Source of the DNA: a virus
DNA: 41,915 bases
Reading direction: 5' to 3' (one strand)
IMG/VR virus record: IMGVR_UViG_3300024518_003653
Location: 1 to 41,915 of that record
The notes below the pieces were generated by a model. It searched no databases, was not told the origin of the DNA, and saw only the letters and a list, made by a program, of their open reading frames with translations. Positions 6,129 to 14,500 of this stretch are shown piece by piece (positions within the stretch are counted from its first letter, which is position 1; each line of letters opens with the position of its first letter). The translations under genes and the position numbers were made by a program.

Positions 6129-6338
6129 TTATCTTTCTAGGTCTTTTATCTGCTCCTTTGTCAAATCTGCATGTTCATCAGGATTGTACAATCCTGATTG
6201 AACATAATGATTGACGACAATGCTAGCTAGCATAGCGGCATTGTTGATACCTTGTCTTTTTGCATCTTGCTGTACAAGATGCACAACATAATGAGCGAGT
6301 GTCGGCCGAATATTTCTGCTTGACGTTGAATTGGGCAT
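6129..6338 (-). CDS. Ribbon-helix-helix DNA-binding protein (69 aa)
   Basis: I chose ATG 6338 (MPNSTSSRNIRPTLAHYVVH), preceded by AAGGATGG, over a TTG further upstream. A short strand RNIRPTLAHYVVHLV, a helix QQDAKRQGI and a second helix NNAAMLASIVVNHYV match the CopG/MetJ ribbon-helix-helix layout. It is the first gene after the promoter at 6386-6414, and a perfect 7-bp inverted repeat overlaps the predicted transcription start, suggesting autorepression. Confidence 0.6.
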   Translation of the reverse strand: MPNSTSSRNIRPTLAHYVVHLVQQDAKRQGINNAAMLASIVVNHYVQSGLYNPDEHADLTKEQIKDLER

Positions 6339-6352
6339 GTTACCATCCTTGC

Positions 6353-6385
6353 GCTTGTCCCGACGCGGGACGTAATATGACAAGC
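6353..6385. promoter_or_regulatory. Candidate operator inverted repeat
   Basis: GCTTGTC (6353-6359) and GACAAGC (6379-6385) form a perfect inverted repeat, with a nested GTCCCG/CGGGAC. It starts right next to the -10 box of the promoter, where a bound repressor would block transcription. Confidence 0.5.
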
Positions 6386-6414
6386 ATGGTACAACGAATA
6401 ATTATGAATGTCAA
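6386..6414 (-). promoter_or_regulatory. Sigma70-type promoter of the second early unit
   Basis: On the minus strand, TTGACA (6409-6414, perfect -35), a 17-base spacer, TACCAT (6386-6391). It begins just past the stop codon of the holin-like gene and reads into the ribbon-helix-helix and initiator genes. Confidence 0.7.
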
Positions 6415-6418
6415 GTAT

Positions 6419-6688
6419 TTATTCCTTTGCGCTTGGCTCCTCGCTGATAGATGCTAGCAATTCTTTGAATCCTGGGGGGTTACCATCGGCATAACCTTGA
6501 GCCACATTGTAGCTGGCGAGAAGTCCTCCAATAACGCCTAACACTAAAGTGACGAATTCTAAAATCTGTTCTTGAGGCACATCTGGCAGAGCTAGATGGA
6601 TTAGATAGACGAGTAGGGGCGCGAGTGCGAGAATGCTTCCGGCTCCAACGGCTGTTACAGTGGCTTTTTTGCTTCCAAAGAGTTTCAT
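6419..6688 (-). CDS. Small membrane protein, holin-like (89 aa)
   Basis: Begins MKLFGSKKATVTAVGAGSIL with two hydrophobic segments (residues about 10-32 and 43-62) separated by a short DVPQEQ turn, and ends in a charged tail. Size, two membrane spans and a position at the end of the late region fit a phage holin, but sequence alone does not prove it. Its start overlaps the stop of the EAD7 gene by four bases (ATGA), so the two are translated together. No endolysin gene is adjacent. Confidence 0.55.
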   Translation of the reverse strand: MKLFGSKKATVTAVGAGSILALAPLLVYLIHLALPDVPQEQILEFVTLVLGVIGGLLASYNVAQGYADGNPPGFKELLASISEEPSAKE

Positions 6689-7191
6689 AATACTAATTCC
6701 TTTGTTTGTGGCAATTCAGGCCAATCATAATTAGGTCTGAGTTTCCGACAATAATCTAATAACTGATCTAAACTTTTCCGACGTTCAAAATATGTGATTA
6801 AACTACGGCTTTTATTTGAATGAGTCTCTCCAATTAAATCATCGTAATTTACATCTAAATCAAAACACAAACTGATTAATTCTTCTTCATCAAACGCATG
6901 TTCGATAAGAGGGAATATCGCAATACTCCATTCCCAGCGTTTGACTTTTTCCTCCTTTCGATTTGTGACGATTGCTTCTAATTCATCAAGTCGCTCCTTA
7001 AATCTTGTTAAAATGTCACGTATTTTTTGTGTCCGGTTTTTCTCCTTGCCGTTTGCTGATTCTGCGGCATTGTGAAGAGCAACCAACTCGCGTTTAACAA
7101 GGCCGATATGCTGCCTTAAAACTTGCACCAAAATGTCGTGTTTGCGCTCTAATCTGGTGATGCGAGTTTTTAGGGTGGGTTGTGATGCCAT
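6685..7191 (-). CDS. Effector-associated (EAD7-type, death-like) domain protein with N-terminal coiled coil (168 aa)
   Basis: Residues about 95-158 read FPLIEHAFDEEELISLCFDL, NYDDL, then YFERRKSLDQLLDYCRKLRP and NYDW. This is the hallmark of effector-associated domain 7: a helix with (E/D)EEL..LCFDL, a Y-D-L turn, and (L)..ERR..L..L......RP. In Chloroflexota and cyanobacteria these death-like adaptor domains join sensors to proteases, TIR or NTPase effectors in conflict systems. Here no effector is attached; residues 8-80 are a long coiled coil. The gene is coupled to the holin-like gene. A free-standing adaptor on a phage could act as a decoy that blocks host signalling; that is inference. 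Confidence 0.75.
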   Translation of the reverse strand: MASQPTLKTRITRLERKHDILVQVLRQHIGLVKRELVALHNAAESANGKEKNRTQKIRDILTRFKERLDELEAIVTNRKEEKVKRWEWSIAIFPLIEHAFDEEELISLCFDLDVNYDDLIGETHSNKSRSLITYFERRKSLDQLLDYCRKLRPNYDWPELPQTKELVL

Positions 7192-7223
7192 AAGAATTAT
7201 TCATCTACTGCGCTGTTTCTTCT

Positions 7224-7272
7224 TGTAACAGATATTGCCTGAGCTGGTTTTTGCCGGCGATTATCTGTTACA
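7224..7272. repeat. TGTAAC/GTTACA intergenic element, copy F (short)
   Basis: TGTAACAGATATTGCC pairs with GGCGATTATCTGTTACA around a small central loop. It is followed by CATATTAGGCA, matching the CATGTTAGGCA found at the same place in the copy at 20327-20518. It lies between the genes starting at 7191 and ending at 7275. Confidence 0.65.
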
Positions 7273-7274
7273 TA

Positions 7275-7589
7275 TTAGGCAGGATAATGTTCTGCGTCCA
7301 AAATTTGATAAACATATTCCGAAATCAATTGACCGTTACTTGGATAGGTTGCAATGACGGTTACTCTTCGTTCTTCTTTGCCACCTGTGCCGACTCGGGT
7401 ATTTTCTTCTTTGGTGACCGGAATTGTTACCACCGAGGCAGAACTGACCAGTGTTAATGCCTTGACGGCGGCTCCTGTTCTAATGTCGTCAATTCTATAG
7501 TTAATTGTTGCGGGAGTTTCGGCAACGGCCGAAACATCAAAAAAACTAACTTCAAGATCGGCCGAACTTCCCTCTCTGATTGTATCCAT
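7275..7589 (-). CDS. Small late structural protein (104 aa)
   Basis: Starts with ATG after GGAGC. The sequence is rich in beta-strand-forming stretches (DLEVSFFDVSA, ATINYRIDD, ERRVTVIATYP, LISEYVYQIL), typical of small baseplate or tail accessory proteins of Ig-like character. It lies among adhesin genes, which supports a virion role. No specific family recognised. Confidence 0.55.
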   Translation of the reverse strand: MDTIREGSSADLEVSFFDVSAVAETPATINYRIDDIRTGAAVKALTLVSSASVVTIPVTKEENTRVGTGGKEERRVTVIATYPSNGQLISEYVYQILDAEHYPA

Positions 7590-7595
7590 GTGCCA

Positions 7596-8084
7596 TTAGC
7601 TCCATAAGATGTCTAAATCGACAGTCCATACTTGTCCTGTGACCTTGGTTCCTTGTGCGCTTACAAGTCGATTTAGATTATCGGCTGCATCTGAGCTTCC
7701 GCTGGCAACGGTAAACTCGTTCCAAGCCCAATTAGCATCGCCAGAGCCCATAATAGCTCTCCATGTGGTTGTTTGTGCTGCGATTAACGGGTAAGTCGCT
7801 TCTACGGCTTTGTACAGCTTATTTGTGGCGGCTATTAATCCGGTTTGGGTGGCATTGGCCGCAGTCGCACTATCTCCAACACCTATGTATGAATTCGCAT
7901 TACTGAAAGCTGTTTCGGCTGCACCTATGAGCAAATTCTGCAATGCGGTGATGCCTTCATTAAGAAGGAGATTGCCGACAATCTCGTTCTTTTCGTAATG
8001 CTTGCCGTTTTCAAAATGCTCTTGAGATTTATACTTTGTAAATCTCCATGTGGGCTGTAACTTTATTCCTGATTGTAATTTCAT
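7596..8084 (-). CDS. Late protein, probable minor structural (162 aa)
   Basis: Overlaps the preceding adhesin gene by four bases (ATGA), with GGAGG upstream. It contains NSYIGVGDSATAANATQTGL, a motif style common in phage tail-associated proteins of unknown fold, and ends with alternating hydrophobic residues (VTGQVWTVDLDILWS). Position and coupling to the lectin-like protein suggest it joins the same distal structure. Confidence 0.55.
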   Translation of the reverse strand: MKLQSGIKLQPTWRFTKYKSQEHFENGKHYEKNEIVGNLLLNEGITALQNLLIGAAETAFSNANSYIGVGDSATAANATQTGLIAATNKLYKAVEATYPLIAAQTTTWRAIMGSGDANWAWNEFTVASGSSDAADNLNRLVSAQGTKVTGQVWTVDLDILWS

Positions 8085-9955
8085 ATTCTCATACCTCCGT
8101 GGGTGAGAGTAAATGTTGCTGTGCGCTTTTTCAACGAAAAAGTAGCAGAGCGTATTTTAAGAACGAACGTTGTAATTCGCTTCTTTAACACGAATGTCAT
8201 TGTCACTATCTGTTTTTCATCACCATATATAGTGATTAAATCCGCACCTGTTATTGCATCCGAAACTGCAAAAGCGGCTGTGATTTGTCCTATCAATTCA
8301 CTGGCGGCGGCGGCATCTGCAACGCTGATGCTTGCGCCGATAGAAGATATTTGATCTGTTCCTATGGCACTTTCAACTAACTGGAGCAAATTGTTAATTA
8401 ATTGAACGTCTGTTCCTGTGGCAGAATCGGAAACTGTCAGACTGACAGTAGCGGCTATCGTTGCGCTGCCTGTTCCTGTGTCGGAAACAGACTTTAGAAT
8501 GTCGCCAATGACATCGACGGCTTCTGTGCCACTTGCTGTTTCGCTCAATGTCAACGATACAGTGATTTGATTTATCGAATCGTTTCCGGCTCCGGCCTCG
8601 GTGACGGTGAATTGAACAGTTAGTCCGGCTAACTGGTCGGTTCCCGTGCCTGTTTCTTGTGGTGTCAATGACACAGTGATTTGATTTATCGAATCACTTG
8701 CCACGGCCGTTTCTGCGATAGTTGCTAAAACCTGGCTTAAAATGCTGTCCGCACCTGCTCCGGCTTCGGCAATTGTCAGCCCTGCGGCAATTGCGCCAGG
8801 GGTGTCCGCACCTGCTCCAGTTTCGGCAATTGTCAGTCCTACGCCAATTGCTTGAGCGTCTGTTCCTGCTCCGGCTTCGGCGAGTGGGGGGATTGTGTTT
8901 GCAATCGCGCCAGGAGCGTCTGCACCTGCTCCGGCTTCGGCAATTGTCAGCCCTGCGGCAATTGCGCCAGGGGTGTCTGCACCTGCTCCGGTTTCCGCAA
9001 TTGTCAGTCCTACGCCAATTGCTTGAGCGTCTGTTCCTGCTCCGGCTTCGGCGAGTGGGGGGATTGTGTTTGCAATCGCGCCAGGAGCGTCTGCTCCTGC
9101 TCCGGTTTCGCTAACTGTAGCATCTACAGTTAGCGCGGCTATGCTGCCTACGCCTCCTCCAATGTCGCTGACTGATTTAAAAACGTCTGACGAAAATCCA
9201 AAGATTCTTGGTTCTGGAATCAGTAGCGCGTCTGGTCCTTCTTTGTACAATGTTTCACATTGAGCATCCGACAGGCCAATATTGAATACTTGCGGATGAG
9301 CCATATAACCATCTAAATAATTGCTATTAGCTCCTCCAACAGTACCAAGCATCCGAATGGTGGCCGTGGAATCATTGACCAGACTACTGCCGTGTGACGC
9401 GGTTGCTATATTGCTGCCATCAATACAAATTCTCATTTCATTTGCTTGATTGGTATCGTACATGCCAATAAAATGATACCATTGTCCGGTTGATGCTGTG
9501 CCACCGACTAAGGTTGCTGTTCCGAAACTTTGCTCTTTCATTCGGATACGCCAATTGGTTCCATTTGTTCCTAGCATCCAAAAATGATCATTTGAAGCTG
9601 TTCCTGTCGCTTTTGCAATAATTCTTTGATCGCCAGAAGTTGTATTTAAATAAACCCAACACGAAATGGTGATGGATACTGTATCTGTGTTCCAATTCCC
9701 AACGTCAAAATAATGGCCTGTGCTGCCTACGCCATTAAAGGCCGCGCCTATGCCATTTCCGTATGCAATTCTGGTATCGTTATCTACCCATGTGCCATCT
9801 CTTCGATTATCAGACAGATCGATGACACGATTTCCATGTCCGAAAACGGCCGGATAATAGGCGAGTACATGATTTGCAAGCCAATGTGATTTATTTAAAA
9901 TTAGCCTGGGATATGTCCCAGGATATTTTAGAGTGTTGCCTCTATAGAAACCCAA
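8081..9955 (-). CDS. LamG/lectin-like adhesin with 19-residue repeats (624 aa)
   Basis: The start codon is TTG (9955) with AAGGA five bases upstream; no ATG occurs for over 100 codons. Residues about 25-245 form a concanavalin A/LamG-like domain (AFNGVGSTGHYFDVGNW; ISCWVYLN; GQWYHFIGMYD; GYMAHPQVFNIGLSDAQ). Then follow tandem 19-residue repeats of the type AETGAGADxxGAIxxGLTI; three units make a 57-residue (171-bp) block duplicated almost exactly at 8765-9110. More diverged repeats continue to about residue 575. The C-terminus repeats short strands (TTFVLK, ATFSLKK, ATFTL). Lectin plus long repeats suggests a receptor-binding fibre. Confidence 0.7.
   Translation of the reverse strand: MGFYRGNTLKYPGTYPRLILNKSHWLANHVLAYYPAVFGHGNRVIDLSDNRRDGTWVDNDTRIAYGNGIGAAFNGVGSTGHYFDVGNWNTDTVSITISCWVYLNTTSGDQRIIAKATGTASNDHFWMLGTNGTNWRIRMKEQSFGTATLVGGTASTGQWYHFIGMYDTNQANEMRICIDGSNIATASHGSSLVNDSTATIRMLGTVGGANSNYLDGYMAHPQVFNIGLSDAQCETLYKEGPDALLIPEPRIFGFSSDVFKSVSDIGGGVGSIAALTVDATVSETGAGADAPGAIANTIPPLAEAGAGTDAQAIGVGLTIAETGAGADTPGAIAAGLTIAEAGAGADAPGAIANTIPPLAEAGAGTDAQAIGVGLTIAETGAGADTPGAIAAGLTIAEAGAGADSILSQVLATIAETAVASDSINQITVSLTPQETGTGTDQLAGLTVQFTVTEAGAGNDSINQITVSLTLSETASGTEAVDVIGDILKSVSDTGTGSATIAATVSLTVSDSATGTDVQLINNLLQLVESAIGTDQISSIGASISVADAAAASELIGQITAAFAVSDAITGADLITIYGDEKQIVTMTFVLKKRITTFVLKIRSATFSLKKRTATFTLTHGGMRI
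8765..9110. repeat. Two near-identical 171-bp tandem repeats in the adhesin gene
   Basis: Landmark CGAGTGGGGGGATTGTG occurs at 8881 and 9052, exactly 171 bases apart (57 codons, three 19-residue units). Few substitutions separate the copies, so the duplication is recent or kept uniform. Confidence 0.75.
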
Positions 9956-9957
9956 CT

Positions 9958-10368
9958 CTATCCTTCCTTAGTTAAGATTTGTGCAGATACGGTAATACCA
10001 TCGGTTGCTGCTAGATTAACTGCTTGAATCTTGACAGCATTAACGGCTGCATTGATCGGTACAGTTTTGATGGCAGGGTCTTCAAGGTAGGTGTCTAACG
10101 TTGCTAAAAATGTGGTATGTAATGCCGTGTCATACTCGTCTGCTGAATCGGGATCAACATCAGGGTCGCCAGTTGTGTAAGAAATTTCAAAGGTAACTTG
10201 ACCATCTGATGAGGGAGTTCCGTTGTTATCTGCCTTGAGCGTGACACTGGCGATAAATGCCGCTGCCTCAATTGCGGCACTATCGCTAAGTTCAGTGTTT
10301 CCTGCGCCGACGCTCTTACTATCTGCTGTTGCCCATTCTACTTGGATTTCAGTTGATGTGATTGCCAT
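9958..10368 (-). CDS. Structural protein of the tail region (136 aa)
   Basis: ATG after AAGGAG. The sequence has beta-forming stretches (AFIASVTLKADN; QVTFEISYTTGD; TVSAQIL) and no membrane or catalytic motif. It lies directly before the adhesin gene with a two-base gap. Probably a minor tail or fibre-associated protein; family unknown. Confidence 0.55.
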   Translation of the reverse strand: MAITSTEIQVEWATADSKSVGAGNTELSDSAAIEAAAFIASVTLKADNNGTPSSDGQVTFEISYTTGDPDVDPDSADEYDTALHTTFLATLDTYLEDPAIKTVPINAAVNAVKIQAVNLAATDGITVSAQILTKEG

Positions 10369-10378
10369 ATCTGGCTCC

Positions 10379-10726
10379 TTATCCGAATTGGGCGATGGCT
10401 AATTCATCAATGGCTTCATTGATGTTGTCTTGGATTAGCGTATCAGATGCACCTGTGATAGCTGAAAGTGTTTGACCACTATTTGCCACAATGACGTATG
10501 GTTGCATTCGTTGAGCAATGACCAACGGATTGCGAATGACGCTCGCTGCCCATTTTGCCCTATTTGCGTGATTGGAATCTGCCCACGGCGAAGTTGGCTC
10601 GGCCAACTTCTCGGGGGTGTCGTTATTTGTCAAAATAAGCTGTGCCGCTTTCATGCAAGCTACTAGTAGCTTTTTCTCTAAAGCTCTTTCCTTGAATATG
10701 CCATGTAACTCAATATAATCTGCCAT
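10379..10726 (-). CDS. Tail-region protein of unknown function (115 aa)
   Basis: Begins MADYIELHGIFKERALEKKL with AGGAGA upstream. Mostly helical: ACMKAAQLILTNN, then ANRAKWAASVIRNPLVIAQRM. It resembles the small helical proteins found between tail-tip and fibre genes in many siphoviruses, but I cannot name the family. Confidence 0.55.
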   Translation of the reverse strand: MADYIELHGIFKERALEKKLLVACMKAAQLILTNNDTPEKLAEPTSPWADSNHANRAKWAASVIRNPLVIAQRMQPYVIVANSGQTLSAITGASDTLIQDNINEAIDELAIAQFG

Positions 10727-10735
10727 CGTAATCTC

Positions 10736-11065
10736 CTATTTAGCCTGTCCATTTGTTCGTAGCGAGAGCCGTTCTTTCTTGATTTGCTCTCGCTGTAAAT
10801 CTTGCAACGTTTTACCAACTATGGTTAGTCCATTTATTAATCGCTCAGAAGCATTGAAAATGCCTTCTGAATCTTCGGGCTGTATCTTGTCTAAGGAACT
10901 GCCAAAGCTTAATACTCCCGTTGGTGAAATAGTCAAAGTCAAGTACATGGGGGTTGCCTGTAGAACTTGCTTGCTTTGTGCGATTGCTTGAATCGCGGCG
11001 TCGGCCGAATCAACACCTAGCAATTCCTGTATTGTATTTAACTTATTCTTTAAAGTAGGTGCCAT
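10736..11065 (-). CDS. Tail-region protein of unknown function (109 aa)
   Basis: ATG after TAGGAGAG, directly downstream of element copy B, so its mRNA leader is structured. Helical N-terminus (LKNKLNTIQELLGVDSADAA), a strand pair (PMYLTLTISPTGVLSF), and a C-terminal helix. No recognised motif; a virion or assembly role is inferred from position. Confidence 0.55.
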   Translation of the reverse strand: MAPTLKNKLNTIQELLGVDSADAAIQAIAQSKQVLQATPMYLTLTISPTGVLSFGSSLDKIQPEDSEGIFNASERLINGLTIVGKTLQDLQREQIKKERLSLRTNGQAK

Positions 11066-11079
11066 TTTACACTCTCCTA

Positions 11080-11270
11080 TGTAACGTTTGCTGGTGGCCA
11101 GGCTGTCGGCCGAAGATCTGAAGGCGAATAAGTGTTACCAATTGCAGCGCAATTTGTAACATATTGTGGCCGGTGCAGCTGCGCCCGGACACGTATATGT
11201 TACAGAACATTGACCAGACGGCATTGGGGACTGGTCGCGGCCAAAGCAGAGGGGCGCTTGCAATGTTCTG
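11080..11270. repeat. Multi-hairpin intergenic element, copy B (with second module)
   Basis: First module 11080-11204: TGTAACG...GTTACC, a small AATTGC-AGC-GCAATT hairpin, then TGTAACATAT...ATATGTTACA. Second module 11203-11270: CAGAACATTG ... CAATGTTCTG enclosing GACCAG...CTGGTC (minus-strand reading). It fills the gap between the stop at 11282 and the ribosome-binding site of the gene starting at 11065. Confidence 0.75.
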
Positions 11271-11281
11271 GTTTTTAGTTG

Positions 11282-11533
11282 TCATAACAGGTCATTGATT
11301 CTTTCTGCTTGCTGGGCATGAAAGCCATCATATAATTGCTTCATCTTTTTGATAAGCACTTCCTTCATTCTGCGTTGGGCAAACTGAGTTTTAGTTTCAG
11401 GATTGGCGATTAACTCGCCAGGATTCTGTGGGTCTTCGATTTGGTCTTTGTAGCGATGAATAAAGGCGATTGCGTCAATCATATCTGTCACTTTAGCATC
11501 TGGAATTGTGATTGTAACTGTAAATTCTGCCAT
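11282..11533 (-). CDS. Small tail-region protein (83 aa)
   Basis: Starts MAEFTVTITIPDAKVTDMID after AAAGGAG. A beta strand is followed by helices, with a KMKQLYDGFHAQQAERIND tail. Similar short proteins beginning with a TVTI strand and a DAKV helix sit near tail fibres in other phages. Function unknown. Confidence 0.55.
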   Translation of the reverse strand: MAEFTVTITIPDAKVTDMIDAIAFIHRYKDQIEDPQNPGELIANPETKTQFAQRRMKEVLIKKMKQLYDGFHAQQAERINDLL

Positions 11534-11547
11534 CTTATTTTCTCCTT

Positions 11548-14500
11548 TTAAATGAAATATCCAGTAATTACCCAGCTAACAGTTGCAATTGTGCCTCCGT
11601 TCGCGTCGTGAAGTCTGTAGATGCGACGATCTACAGTTGATTTAATTGCAATGATTCCGTTTCCTCTTGCCCATGCTGATGTGTTTGTACATTCCACAGA
11701 AAAATGAAAACGACTTGCATTGTTGTCATTGTCTGCCCCAAGCGAAAACGTTGCCCCGACAGTATCAGCGTCCATTGCCACACTAACCTGAATGGCTTTT
11801 GCATCTGCTGGAACGGCTGACGGTAAATTTATAAGAGTACCAGTAACATCTGAGCTAGTAAGACTTGTGAAATTAGTCGGGTTGATGAAATCTTGTAACG
11901 GCACATAAATATAGCCTGTGTAATCTGTAGCGGCTTTTGTTGAAATTCTATCTCCGAGAACATAGGAATCAATTCCAACACGGAGGTCATTATTCATGTA
12001 GACCTCTCCATCATGTTCTACTCGCAGACGTTCGCCGCCTCCGCTTGACAAAACGCGGAACAGATTGTCGCCTGATAACGGGTTGGATTGTGGGCGTATT
12101 TGGATGCCTTTATCTGTGTTATATGCAGTATCATCTGAGGATGGGGTGATATTGTAAAAGACGCTTCCATTTCCATCATACATATGCAGAATCTTGTCGA
12201 TTTGCACATTGCCATTGAATTCAGCATCGTAATAGAATCTGGATTCGCCATAAATTCTTACTTCGCCATTGCCAAGAAAACCGAGAGATGGATCAATTAT
12301 AATGAATTCCAAATTTGTATCTAAGGAGATTTGACTTGTGTATGTATTTCCTTGGGCAATTAGTTTGATGATAGAATTATCTGTGCCTTCGGCATAGGCG
12401 TAGATGTCGGCGTAGGAATCTTTTCCTGTGATATGATTAACTCGTAGTTGTGCGCCATGAGAGCCACCTGATTCAATTCCTCTTACCTGACTTGTGACGG
12501 TGCCTCCTGAATTCACGAGATTGTAAGACCTGTCATCAGAATAGGCTGTGTCAATTTCAACCTTAATACCTGCCGGATTAATGAGAACTTTCCCGCTTTT
12601 TATTCCATAGCCATCAGTTCCTAAGTTTCCTATTCTGACTTGCTCGGTGTGATTTCCTGGAACAGATGGGTCTGTTACCCACGTCGAGATGTGGGTATGG
12701 GGTGGGTTGGCTCCTACGGCTGTTGCTTCCCAATAGCCGTCACCGCTTGATCCAAAATCTAACACAGTCGAGCCTGTATAAATCACATCGCTGGTTGTGC
12801 CTGATACTTTTGTGAACAGCCAAGATTGTTCACCATTGGCTAAATTGGCGTAGGTGGTGACAGTGCCCCATGCTTCGCCTACGACTAATCCTGTGGAACG
12901 GTCTACATATTTCATCATTATGTAGTCGCCAGTAATGAAAACGCCTACATCTGGATTCCCTGGCAAATCATAAACATAGATAGTTGTGGTTGTGGCTGGT
13001 ATGGTGAAGTCTCTGCTTAGAACGGCCATTGAACTGGTAACGATTAAGGAGCCAGCTTGCACGATGGACAAGTCAGAAATGAAGTTCTGAATGGTCAATG
13101 TGTCGGCGGTAATGTCTCTAAAATCCGCATGTCCGGCGTATGTGACTCCCCAACCTATTGAGCCGTCTACCCAGTCTTGGCCGGATATGTCCGTATTTGT
13201 GTAAAGCTGAACGGCTCCATTTTCTGCGCGCAAAATAACGTCTTCGGTGTCAGAGCGTAGGGTCAAGTCTCCTGCTGTTATTTGTCTTATGTTTTCTTCT
13301 AATAAGAGAAGTTCGCCTCCCCCTCCATTTACAAGAGAAAACTGGTTGCTTGCTTTTTCCCATACGCTGTTGTACAAACTTCCGTGAAAGGTGATATCTC
13401 CATTACTGCCGAACTTCATGACATTGGATGGGGTGCCATTCGTTCTTATGATGATTTGGCCTCCAGTATCATCAGCACGAAAATAACGGTCACCACTTCC
13501 TGAGAATCCTATGCTAGTCCCGCTTGTGGTGACAACGATGTTGCTGGTACTTCCTTCTAGGCGTAGCATGTCCGTGCCTGTTAGAGATGCGGCTCCAACT
13601 CTAAGTCCTTCGGTTCCTAAAAGTCCTGACGCATTGGTCTTTAGCAGTTTGGCGGCTGCCCCTGGATTTGAGCTAGAATCCAGACTTAACTCTCCACTTA
13701 CAAATTGGAGCAGACTTGTAACATCTAGGTCAACGACGAGTGTTCGGTCTGCGCTTAAATCGCCTCCTCCGCTTAGTCCGTCGCCTGTGTTGATTAGACG
13801 CGAATCACGAACCATGTTGCTGGGGATGTCTCCATCCAGCAACGGCCAGTTGTGATGAGCGTCAGCGTCAACGGCATGAACAGAGATGTCTACGCCATCA
13901 ATAGTAATACCTGGGTCAACGCCAAGATTTCCGGTAAGGGGTCGAGTCCCATCTTCTAGTAGGTAATCAGGATGATCGACAACATCCAGCAATCCGGTCA
14001 AAGCTCCGTGGTCAATGGTTGGATTCCCGCCTCCAGCTTTAGCTGGATTACTGTGTCGCAGTTGGTCGGTGTGACTGCCTTGCTGTTTTAATGTGCTGCT
14101 GGCGGCTGTAACTGGTTTCCAAGCTGCCTGATTTGACACAGTTAATGTCTGAATCATTGCGCCAGCTTTGTTTAAGCTGGTTCTAACATCTTGAATGATG
14201 AGCGATTCGTTGATACTCCATCCGCTAATTGGGTCTGTCCAGTTGACGGTTATATTCTGGAGAGGTTTTAAATTTCGATGAATGGTACAAGTGATTCGAT
14301 ATGTTTTCGCTTCGACTTGACTTTGTATGAGATATTCTAATGCTGTGTTGTATAGAGTGACGGCTGCGGTTGTTTCTGCATCGGTTGTGGCATCTTCGGG
14401 TTGAACGTTGGCAAACGTGACATTTTTGTCAATGCGAGGATTGCTTAATTCCGCAGTATCATGAATTAAGATACTATCCGGCCAACTAGCCGAAATGCCA

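Noticed and set aside
8722-9133. Long plus-strand open frames with Cys-rich repeats
   Set aside because: They are the reverse complement of the 19-residue repeats in the adhesin gene; the repeats keep the opposite frames open. No ribosome-binding site.
11203-11270. Twister or other known self-cleaving ribozyme in the second module
   Set aside because: CCAATGCCG and GCAAG recall twister and twister-sister motifs, but the required TAA cleavage-site loop and helix order are absent. Left as an unassigned RNA.
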